A stretch of DNA of 5,816 nt, taken from the NCBI GenBank assembly GCA_903842755.1, contig CAIMNF010000467.1:1-5816 (forward strand), given 5' to 3'. Below the pieces are notes generated by a model that saw only the letters and a program-made list of their open reading frames with translations, made no database searches and was not told the origin of the DNA. Made by a program: the position numbers and the translations under genes. Positions 1 through 5,093 of this stretch are shown here, piece by piece (positions within the stretch are counted from its first letter, which is position 1; every line of letters starts with the position of its first letter). The DNA is from Oligoflexia bacterium (GTDB lineage Bacteria; Bdellovibrionota; UBA1018; CAIMNF01).

Positions 1-380
1 CCGCCCACGAGTGGCCAAAGTTCAACTTCCGGTACATTGATTTGATTCTTCACAATTTGATTCTTAGCCGCACCTGCAGCTTGGGCGGTTTCGAACTCAT
101 AGCTGGTATTTACACCAACGGCCAAATGTTCTTGTAGACTCACCGACTTTGCATCGACCTCTTTATTACCAATATCTTGGGGAGCATGAAATCCTAACCT
201 TCGATAAATGTACCCATACGGTGTTAAATGAGGAGCACTTCCACCCGCATGACACAAGGTGCACGATGCCTTTTCACGAATCGCAAATGCCGGAAGCGCT
301 TTTGCCGAACTTTGGACTAAGATCGATAGGGTCAGGACCAAAAACATCAGGGGGCTATTCCACTTAAAATTATATTTCAT
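1..380 (-). CDS. Monoheme (CxxCH) exported protein, probable outer-membrane barrel, 3' part missing
   Basis: The frame is open from an ATG at 378-380 to the window edge, giving 126 codons with no stop; the C-terminal part lies outside. A GGAG ribosome site (complement of 391-394) sits 10 nt before the start. The first 28 residues form a Sec signal peptide: basic start, hydrophobic core, and an AKA cleavage site. The mature N-terminus reads LPAFAIREKASCTLCH, with the heme motif C40-T-L-C-H44, then a Gly-rich stretch, LTPYG (52-56) and YRRLGF. Known family pattern: PAFAR-x-CxxCH-x-LTPFG-x-F-x-GY at the N-terminus of bacterial exported proteins whose remainder is a beta barrel. The barrel itself is therefore inferred, not seen. 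The motif predicts periplasmic covalent heme attachment. It resembles the start of the protein at 2127-3248. Function is unknown; electron transfer at the outer membrane is a reasonable guess. Confidence 0.85.
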   Translation of the reverse strand, partial: MKYNFKWNSPLMFLVLTLSILVQSSAKALPAFAIREKASCTLCHAGGSAPHLTPYGYIYRRLGFHAPQDIGNKEVDAKSVSLQEHLAVGVNTSYEFETAQAAGAAKNQIVKNQINVPEVELWPLVG

Positions 381-500
381 TTGATTGCTTCTCCAATTCG
401 AAAATAGATCCTTGTTATACACACCAATTATTTAAAAGAGTACTTTCGAAAAAAATGCCTGTAAATAAAGCATTTTAAAATATTTTTTCCAAAATGTTTA
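381..500 (-). promoter_or_regulatory. AT-rich upstream region with possible -10 box of the leftward partial gene
   Basis: This stretch lies between the start of the partial leftward gene and the hairpin that follows its upstream neighbour. On the minus strand a TATAAC hexamer (complement of 414-419) would place a transcript start about 25-30 nt before the ATG. No good -35 box is found 16-18 nt further upstream. The region 420-500 is very AT-rich, with overlapping palindromes at 472-481 and 477-486, and could act as an UP-type element. No gene is seen in 381-556. The promoter call is weak and rests mainly on position and the single hexamer. Confidence 0.3.
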
Positions 501-544
501 AAATGGGACTTTGATTGCAAACGTCGGGACACAAAATCCCATTT
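501..544 (-). terminator. Candidate hairpin terminator after the 557-1306 gene
   Basis: An 8-bp perfect inverted repeat (501-508 with 537-544, AAATGGGA/TCCCATTT) is extended inward, after one mismatch, by 4 bp (510-513 with 532-535), leaving an 18-nt loop. It lies 13-56 nt downstream of the leftward stop codon. In the leftward direction the stem is followed by A/T-rich sequence with short T runs rather than a clean T tract, so termination may be only partial. Confidence 0.5.
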
Positions 545-556
545 CGCTCGGTTGCA

Positions 557-1306
557 CTAAAACCGGTAACCCACAATCCACTTCAAAATTGGTGAAACCG
601 TACTTTCTGTAAACCCTATCCCATACCCCATATTCAATTCCCAAAACGGTGAAACATTCAAGTCCGACACAACAAAGACTTGCTGCTGTTGATTACTCCA
701 CGACTGTGGAGCGGTGAGTGGGCCAACGGAACCATAGTATTCAATCCCCGAAGCAAGCCACGCACTGAACGAAAAATTAATTTTAAGGTTTGGAGAAAAA
801 TTAAACCCATTACCGCTATTGTATCCATGCAGAGCATGATCAAAAGTTGGATTGAATGCGAAATACCATTTTCCCCACTGCTTATCGATGATCGGCCTAA
901 TTTCTAATGTCCAATCATCCTCACTATACTCCCTTTTTTGATAACCCGCCTCCAGCGATAAGCTCACGCCAACTGGCCAATTGAACGAAGGAGGAACTGC
1001 AAATCGAGGCCGTAGATGACTCCCTACATAGGTGGTGCGATCATCGCTTCCCAAGCTATTGAAAAAATATACCCCGACTTCCATCCACGAATTAAATCCG
1101 TGCGTGACCTCAATGGTTTCGTGAAACGCATGGTCCGCAGGACGCACCCCTTCGGCTTGAATTTGACTATTAGAGAACGCGATATTCGAATGGAGCTCTA
1201 CCATGGTTTGATTTGGCGCAACTAAGTCGGATCCGTAGACTTGAATTTCATAATTATCTTGCGCGCGAGCAGCAGTAGAGAGTAAAAGCAAAACTAAACT
1301 AATCAT
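557..1306 (-). CDS. Outer-membrane beta-barrel protein, MetA/transporter-like family of unknown substrate
   Basis: This is a 249-residue protein with a short signal peptide (MISLVLLLLSTAARA, cleaved before Q16). The start has a GGGGGA ribosome site (complement of 1315-1320) 8 nt upstream. The mature part is rich in alternating aromatic and polar residues, as in beta strands, and ends in GYRF with the terminal Phe used for barrel insertion by BAM. Phrases such as EVTHGFNSWMEVGVYFF, PVGVSLSLEAGYQKREYSEDDWTLEIRP and SGIEYYGSVGP match my memory of a conserved bacterial family related to the putative phenol-degradation MetA-type transporters. That match is from recognition, not a search. No heme motif is present. 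It is transcribed away from the cytochrome operon, sharing a 77-bp intergenic region with it, which hints at shared control. Substrate and role are unknown. Confidence 0.8.
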   Translation of the reverse strand: MISLVLLLLSTAARAQDNYEIQVYGSDLVAPNQTMVELHSNIAFSNSQIQAEGVRPADHAFHETIEVTHGFNSWMEVGVYFFNSLGSDDRTTYVGSHLRPRFAVPPSFNWPVGVSLSLEAGYQKREYSEDDWTLEIRPIIDKQWGKWYFAFNPTFDHALHGYNSGNGFNFSPNLKINFSFSAWLASGIEYYGSVGPLTAPQSWSNQQQQVFVVSDLNVSPFWELNMGYGIGFTESTVSPILKWIVGYRF

Positions 1307-1321
1307 ACGCCCGATCCCCCA

Positions 1322-1350
1322 ATGGCATTAAACTTGCTTCAATCTATAAT
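1322..1350 (+). promoter_or_regulatory. Sigma70-type promoter of the rightward operon
   Basis: A perfect TATAAT at 1345-1350 is preceded, after a 17-nt spacer, by ATGGCA at 1322-1327, which matches 4 of 6 bases of TTGACA. The start of transcription would fall near 1357, giving a leader of about 27 nt with AGG ribosome sites at 1371-1373 and 1375-1377 before the ATG at 1384. The promoter occupies the same 77-bp interval as the control region of the divergent gene. A matching leftward promoter could not be resolved. Confidence 0.6.
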
Positions 1351-1383
1351 AAACCGCAAACGGAAAAAAAAGGTAGGTACTTT

Positions 1384-1740
1384 ATGATTCAAATGATTTT
1401 CCTGGTCCTGAGCAACTTAAGTGTGCCAACCCATGCTGCTCCACCGAATACTCCCGAGATGGTCTTAAAGGGAAAAGCCTTGTACTCGCAAAACTGCTTA
1501 AGTTGCCATGGCGAAAAGGGAGACGGACAAGGTCCAGCCGGAAAATACCTAGTGCCCGTGAAGCCAAGAAACTTCACTAAAGACAAATTCAAAAATGGCA
1601 CGAGCGAAGAACAATTATTTAATACCATTACGAATGGCTTGGATGGAACTGCAATGGCGAGCTACAAAAATACGATCCCCAATGATGGAGATCGCTGGGC
1701 ACTTGCATTTTATGTTGAAACCTTTATCCAAAAAAAGTAA
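1384..1740 (+). CDS. Monoheme class I c-type cytochrome, periplasmic
   Basis: This 118-residue protein has a weak signal peptide (residues 1-18, cleavage near THA/A; no positive charge at the N-terminus) and a single cytochrome c domain. The heme motif is C38-L-S-C-H42, preceded by the usual helix GKALYSQN and followed by GEKGDGQGPAG. The sixth heme ligand is probably M91 in TAMASY, and the C-terminal helix RWALAFYVETF packs across the N-terminal helix as in class I cytochromes. The length is normal for a small soluble carrier. It should shuttle single electrons in the periplasm; its partners are not identifiable from sequence. It is the first gene of the rightward operon, directly behind the 1322-1350 promoter, and 52 bp separate it from the next cytochrome gene. 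Confidence 0.92.
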   Translation: MIQMIFLVLSNLSVPTHAAPPNTPEMVLKGKALYSQNCLSCHGEKGDGQGPAGKYLVPVKPRNFTKDKFKNGTSEEQLFNTITNGLDGTAMASYKNTIPNDGDRWALAFYVETFIQKK

Positions 1741-1792
1741 AATCGATCACGCCTCTTGCAAATCATGAATCTTGGCGAGACGATAGCGATGC

Positions 1793-2134
1793 ATGCGCAT
1801 CCACTCTCCTCATCCGAAATTCGTTCTTTCTTTTTGGGCCACTTTCATTTTTCTATCGCTCGCTTCCTGCAGCGACCGAACTGTTAAAGTTCCAGTGAGT
1901 GCGACTTATTCCTCCATTCAAGCCGTGACCCTAAGCCAGAAATGCCTTCAATGTCATAGTTCTTTAAGCACCTACGAAGGCGTTTTAGCAATAGTCGTGC
2001 CCGGAAATCCGAGTTCGAGCGAGCTTTACAGGCAAATCAATGGTGGCGGAATGCCGCAGTGGTCTCCTTCGCTATCCTCCGAAGAAATCCAAGCCGTTTA
2101 TCAATGGATACTAGAGGGAGCGCCCAATGATTAA
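1793..2134 (+). CDS. Monoheme c-type cytochrome lipoprotein
   Basis: This 113-residue protein has a signal peptide ending in a lipobox, L23-A-S-C26, so it should be lipid-anchored in the envelope. The heme motif is C51-L-Q-C-H55. M87 in GGGMPQW is the likely sixth ligand. The tail SSEEIQAVYQWILEGA, together with VVPGNPSSSELYRQI, matches the family of short cytochromes often annotated as Planctomycete-type or DUF-like cytochrome c, in which the pattern PGxPxxSxLY...MP...W(I/L)xxGA recurs. The ATG at 1793 is forced by an in-frame stop at 1784-1786. Its ribosome site is weak (GGCGAG near 1774). The gene overlaps the next one by 8 nt (ATGATTAA), so the two are probably translationally coupled and the proteins may be partners. 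The electron donor and acceptor are unknown. Confidence 0.88.
   Translation: MRIHSPHPKFVLSFWATFIFLSLASCSDRTVKVPVSATYSSIQAVTLSQKCLQCHSSLSTYEGVLAIVVPGNPSSSELYRQINGGGMPQWSPSLSSEEIQAVYQWILEGAPND
2113..2120 (+). promoter_or_regulatory. Strong ribosome site inside the upstream cytochrome gene
   Basis: AGAGGGAG ends 6 nt before the ATG at 2127 and lies within the coding sequence of the cytochrome lipoprotein. It supports this start and the 8-nt overlap between the two genes. Confidence 0.7.
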
Positions 2135-3248
2135 ACTGCCTTATCTCCTTTTCTCAATTTTTTTATTTTTAGCTCAAACCCCAAGTTTTGCATTCCCTGG
2201 AATGATTCGTCAGGGCTACCTCAATTGCACCTCTTGCCATGTCTCACCCTCGGGCGGCGGTGTCCTTAATGAATATGGAAGAAACCTGTCGGGCGAACTT
2301 CTCAGTACCTGGAGCAAGGATGGCGAAGGACAATTTCTTTATGGGTCTTTAAACCAATTTATTAAGAATTCCGCGGACAACAAACTCCTGTTGGGCGGCG
2401 ATACCCGGGTGATTCAAACCGACGTTGACCAATCACAGTTTAGCGAAAAACGCTTTTTCCTTATGCAGTCTGACCTTGAAGCCGCCTACCAATACCATTC
2501 GCTGACATTTGATCTAGAGGGAGGATATGTAGATTCCGATACATTTCTATCTTTGAGACACTACGTGATGCTTGCATTAAGCGACCAGGATTCCCTTCGC
2601 TTTGGAAAGTTTAAAAATAATTTCGGAATCAACACCGACGAACACAATCTAGCCACAAAAAACAATTTAGGCTGGAACGAAGAAACAGAAACCTATAACC
2701 TAGAATACTCTAAACTCAATGACCATTGGACCCTCTTTGCAACGGCAATATTCGGCGCGCCAGAAAGTATCGATGTGCGAAGGAACCTATCCATCGGATC
2801 AATCGGAGTCGTGGACCACGGGGGATCGATTCGAGCCTCTACATTTGTGGCAGATCATTACGAGTTTGGATTGAGCATTTTTTATGGAAAAAAAGCACTT
2901 ATGCCGTGGCGAACGGTGGCGGGACCTTTTTTCATTTTAGGGTTTACTCCGCACCTTTACTATTGGGGTGAAATCGACTTACAGTCCGAAACCGATTTGG
3001 GAATATTCAACTCACAACGGATTGTTTTTGAGCCCATCCAAGGATTGCAAGTTTACGCCAGCCAGGAATTCGCCAATCCAAATCACCCCAGCGACAAGAC
3101 CTTAAATTTAGAGCGATACACCTTAGGTATACAATTTTATCCCAGACCGCATTCGGAAATTCACCTCCAAGCAAGTATTGAAAAGGACTTCTACGACCCA
3201 AGCCATTTCTACCCTTTGAGTTCACTCCTTTGGCATTTATACCTTTAA
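2127..3248 (+). CDS. Barrel-type outer-membrane protein with N-terminal monoheme motif
   Basis: This 373-residue protein has a clear signal peptide (residues 1-22, cleavage at SFA/F). The heme motif C34-T-S-C-H38 is followed by SPSGGGVLNEYGRNLSG. The rest shows alternating hydrophobic/polar segments rich in Tyr, Phe and Trp (for example FDLEGGYVDSDTFLSLRHYVMLAL, SLRFGKFKNNFGINTDEHN, DLQSETDLGIF), as expected of a porin-like barrel, ending in LLWHLYL. The size fits a barrel of roughly 14-18 strands. RFGKFKNNFGI resembles strand/turn patterns of porin-like families. CxxCH right after the signal peptide puts one heme at the periplasmic face or plug. Known parallel: MtrB-type barrels carry a CxxC near the N-terminus and dock cytochromes, but homology to MtrB is not claimed. 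The preceding overlapping gene encodes a cytochrome lipoprotein, a natural candidate partner. Function is unknown. Confidence 0.82.
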   Translation: MIKLPYLLFSIFLFLAQTPSFAFPGMIRQGYLNCTSCHVSPSGGGVLNEYGRNLSGELLSTWSKDGEGQFLYGSLNQFIKNSADNKLLLGGDTRVIQTDVDQSQFSEKRFFLMQSDLEAAYQYHSLTFDLEGGYVDSDTFLSLRHYVMLALSDQDSLRFGKFKNNFGINTDEHNLATKNNLGWNEETETYNLEYSKLNDHWTLFATAIFGAPESIDVRRNLSIGSIGVVDHGGSIRASTFVADHYEFGLSIFYGKKALMPWRTVAGPFFILGFTPHLYYWGEIDLQSETDLGIFNSQRIVFEPIQGLQVYASQEFANPNHPSDKTLNLERYTLGIQFYPRPHSEIHLQASIEKDFYDPSHFYPLSSLLWHLYL

Positions 3249-3277
3249 AAAGAATTGCATAAACGATTGGCGCAGCT

Positions 3278-3991
3278 ATGATGAGAGAGATGAACTCTCC
3301 CTTTCAATTGATCGGCCTATCGTTGTTCTTCATTCCGTACACGTCAGCAACAACAACCCAACAAGTAGGCGAGCTTGAGTACTTCACGGAAAGTCAATCC
3401 ACTGGACACAAAACCGTATTTGAGGGCGATACCCTCCGGTCCGAACCTAATCAAACCATAAAAATCACTTTCATCGATCAAAGCGAAATTTGGCTTACCC
3501 CAAACAGTGAACTAGTGGTGACCCAGTTTAAAAAAGGCCCTCAAGATAATGACGAACGCTTTGGACTGAACCATGGTTTGATCCGCGCTAAAATTCAAAA
3601 AAACCCCATCGGTACAAATCGGGTAATGATTCAAACCCGTACCGCAACCATGGGTGTTCGCGGAACTGATTTTGTTGTTGAATTGGATCAAGCCGCTACC
3701 GTCCATTTAAATACGCTTGAAGGGCAAGTCATCCTGGGTAAAACACCGCAAGATTTACAAAACGATAAAACATCGACTCTTGTGCCGGCGGGACATGCAA
3801 GCGAACTTACTCAAAAAGACCGCGTTCCTAGCCCCGCAAAAACCTTTGATCAAGAAGCGTTCGTGGCCAAATTAGCAAAAGTGTCCCCCAGCCTTGGGCA
3901 CTCTGTGAAAAACTCCTTCCATCATCAGAAGCCGGAGCCGGTAACGCAAAAAACAGATAAGCCAAACGGCAAAAAAAGGAAAAAGCACTAA
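3278..3991 (+). CDS. Secreted FecR-domain protein
   Basis: This 237-residue protein has a signal peptide ending at about residue 24 (YTSA/T) and a FecR domain from about 30 to 165. Hallmarks are VGELEYF at the start, FEGDTLRSEPNQTIKITFIDQSEIWLTPNSEL in the middle, and TATMGVRGTDFVVEL at 122-136 with the conserved VRGT-F core, then LEGQVILG and VPAGHASEL. There is no anti-sigma N-terminal domain and no internal membrane segment, so this is not a classic FecR sigma regulator but the common stand-alone exported type, whose role is poorly known. The C-terminus is a Pro/Lys-rich tail ending in KKRKKH. Start choice is uncertain: ATG at 3278, 3281 or 3290 are all in frame, none with a well-spaced ribosome site; an in-frame stop at 3260-3262 blocks longer forms. 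The gene lies 29 bp after the barrel gene. Confidence 0.85.
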   Translation: MMREMNSPFQLIGLSLFFIPYTSATTTQQVGELEYFTESQSTGHKTVFEGDTLRSEPNQTIKITFIDQSEIWLTPNSELVVTQFKKGPQDNDERFGLNHGLIRAKIQKNPIGTNRVMIQTRTATMGVRGTDFVVELDQAATVHLNTLEGQVILGKTPQDLQNDKTSTLVPAGHASELTQKDRVPSPAKTFDQEAFVAKLAKVSPSLGHSVKNSFHHQKPEPVTQKTDKPNGKKRKKH

Positions 3992-4020
3992 TTTTAATAA
4001 AAGTGCTGGTACCTTTTTTG
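3970..4020 (+). promoter_or_regulatory. Nested hairpin across the FecR stop and the next gene's start
   Basis: The inner stem is AGCACT (3984-3989) with AGTGCT (4002-4007) around a 12-nt AT-rich loop. The outer stem pairs AAAAAAGG (3972-3979) with CCTTTTTT (4012-4019), separated from the inner one by a 4x4 internal loop. A further T run follows (TTTTT at 4021-4025). The FecR stop TAA (3989-3991) touches the inner stem and the loop, the GTG at 4003 lies in the 3' arm, and the AGGA ribosome site (3977-3980) lies mostly in the 5' outer arm. It could act as a translational-coupling device or as a weak intrinsic terminator/attenuator. Function is inferred. Confidence 0.5.
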
Positions 4021-5025
4021 TTTTTACTCTGCGGCTGCGCCAGCCTAAAAAGCCGAATCGTTTTAACTCCATCTCAACGAATGGATGCGGAAATTCAATG
4101 GATTAAATCTTTGCAGCTTCCCAGCGGCGCGATTCTACTCTCCAGTCAACGCGAATCGATTCAACCGTACTTCGACCATCTGGCCGTATGGGCTGTCCTA
4201 AAAACTCGACCGCAGGAGACCCCCTTTGCAAAAAAATGGCTGGATTGGGTTTTTGCAAACTTGAATCGTCCTGGATCTTCTGGAGTTCCAGGAACCGTTT
4301 ACGACTTTATGGTCGATCACGAACACGAAATGAACTTATATACCTGCGATTCGTTTGATGCATACAACGGTACGTTCTTAATGCTATTGGGCGAGTATTG
4401 GAAAATTACGCACGATCGTGCCTACTTTCAAAGCAAGCTTCCGGACATTAAATTAATCCTTCACGCTACCTTGCAAAGTAAAAACGAACACGGCTTAACA
4501 AACGCGCGCCCAGACGCTCAAATCGCTTACCTCATGGACAACGTAGAAGTTTGGCGCGGATTAACGGATATTGCTCTTGTGTTCGCTGATCTTGGCCAAA
4601 ACGAACTCGCCCATTCCACTCGCAACAATGCTCAGGAATTACAAAAAACGATCGAGAAATACCTTTGGTCACCCCAGCTCCAATCCTACTTACCTTATGA
4701 ATCCGAGCTTAATCCAAATCCGACTGAATTTTACCCTTTCGGGACCGCTTTAATTTGGCCAATTCTATTTGAACTTCCCGAAGCCCAGGCTAGAAAAGTC
4801 TCTCTTTGGAATCATTTCCAAGCGCATTGGCTGTCTCGCTGGAAAAAAGGGGATTCTGATTTTTTTGCATGGAGTCTCCTGGCCTATACGGCTGCAAAAT
4901 CGGGCGACCGAAACCTTGCTCAAGAATGGGAACTCCATGCAACCGACATGATCCAGCAACGAAATTGGCCCTGGCACGTGGGTGAATCTGCAGGCTATTT
5001 ACTTTACTTAAATGAACTGAAATAA
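4003..5025 (+). CDS. Six-hairpin glycosidase-like lipoprotein
   Basis: The product is about 340 residues. Counted from the GTG at 4003, it has a very short signal and the lipobox L9-C-G-C12, so it should be a lipoprotein. The body is all-helical in character, with repeated helix pairs and many Trp, typical of (alpha/alpha)6 barrels. Landmarks are PSGAILLSSQRESIQPYFDHLAVWAVL, D116-S-F-D119-A-Y-N-G-TFLMLLGEYW, YLMDNVEVWRGL (176-187) and WPWHVGESAGYLLY near the end; DSxDAY and YLMDNxEV recur in bacterial six-hairpin glycosidase-superfamily proteins. D119 and E182 are candidate catalytic acids (inference only). Substrate is unknown. Start is doubtful: GTG 4003 is 22 nt from the AGGA site, whereas ATT at 3991, overlapping the FecR stop by one base, is 10 nt from it and adds LIK, giving the signal a Lys it otherwise lacks. 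It is probably the last gene of the operon. Confidence 0.75.
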   Translation: MLVPFLFLLCGCASLKSRIVLTPSQRMDAEIQWIKSLQLPSGAILLSSQRESIQPYFDHLAVWAVLKTRPQETPFAKKWLDWVFANLNRPGSSGVPGTVYDFMVDHEHEMNLYTCDSFDAYNGTFLMLLGEYWKITHDRAYFQSKLPDIKLILHATLQSKNEHGLTNARPDAQIAYLMDNVEVWRGLTDIALVFADLGQNELAHSTRNNAQELQKTIEKYLWSPQLQSYLPYESELNPNPTEFYPFGTALIWPILFELPEAQARKVSLWNHFQAHWLSRWKKGDSDFFAWSLLAYTAAKSGDRNLAQEWELHATDMIQQRNWPWHVGESAGYLLYLNELK

Positions 5026-5061
5026 AAGGCGCACACCGAATTCTAACCGGGTACGTCTTTT
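5024..5061 (+). terminator. Rho-independent terminator closing the rightward operon
   Basis: Starting in the last bases of the stop codon, 5024-5031 pairs with 5054-5061 (AAAAGGCG with CGTCTTTT, including one G-T pair). After a single mismatch, 5033-5034 pairs with 5051-5052, and after a bulged A, 5036-5038 pairs with 5048-5050. The loop is 9 nt (5039-5047). The T run at 5058-5061 pairs with the leading A run, so the structure may work in both directions, though the T tract is short. Confidence 0.6.
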
Positions 5062-5093
5062 AAAAATGCTTCCCTTCGGCTAAACTTAAGGTC

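Noticed and set aside
41..65. Direct repeat TTTGATTCTT at 41-50 and 56-65
   Set aside because: It only encodes the short repeat KNQI-V-KNQI in the leftward protein; two copies are too few to call a repeat element or binding site.
149..367. Plus-strand open frame of 72 codons
   Set aside because: It lies wholly opposite the leftward monoheme gene, whose signal peptide and CxxCH motif are convincing; the plus-strand translation shows no recognisable feature.
680..1225. Plus-strand open frames at 680-907 and 1016-1225
   Set aside because: Both are antisense to the conserved outer-membrane protein at 557-1306 and look like shadows of its codon pattern.
1382..1628. Minus-strand open frames opposite the first cytochrome gene
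   Set aside because: The plus-strand product has a complete class I cytochrome c pattern; the antisense frames show no domain, signal or ribosome site.
5051..5093. Possible -10 box TAAACT (5081-5086) before the MMPL/RND gene
   Set aside because: It matches only 4 of 6 consensus bases, has no -35 partner at the proper distance, and would leave almost no leader before the ATG.
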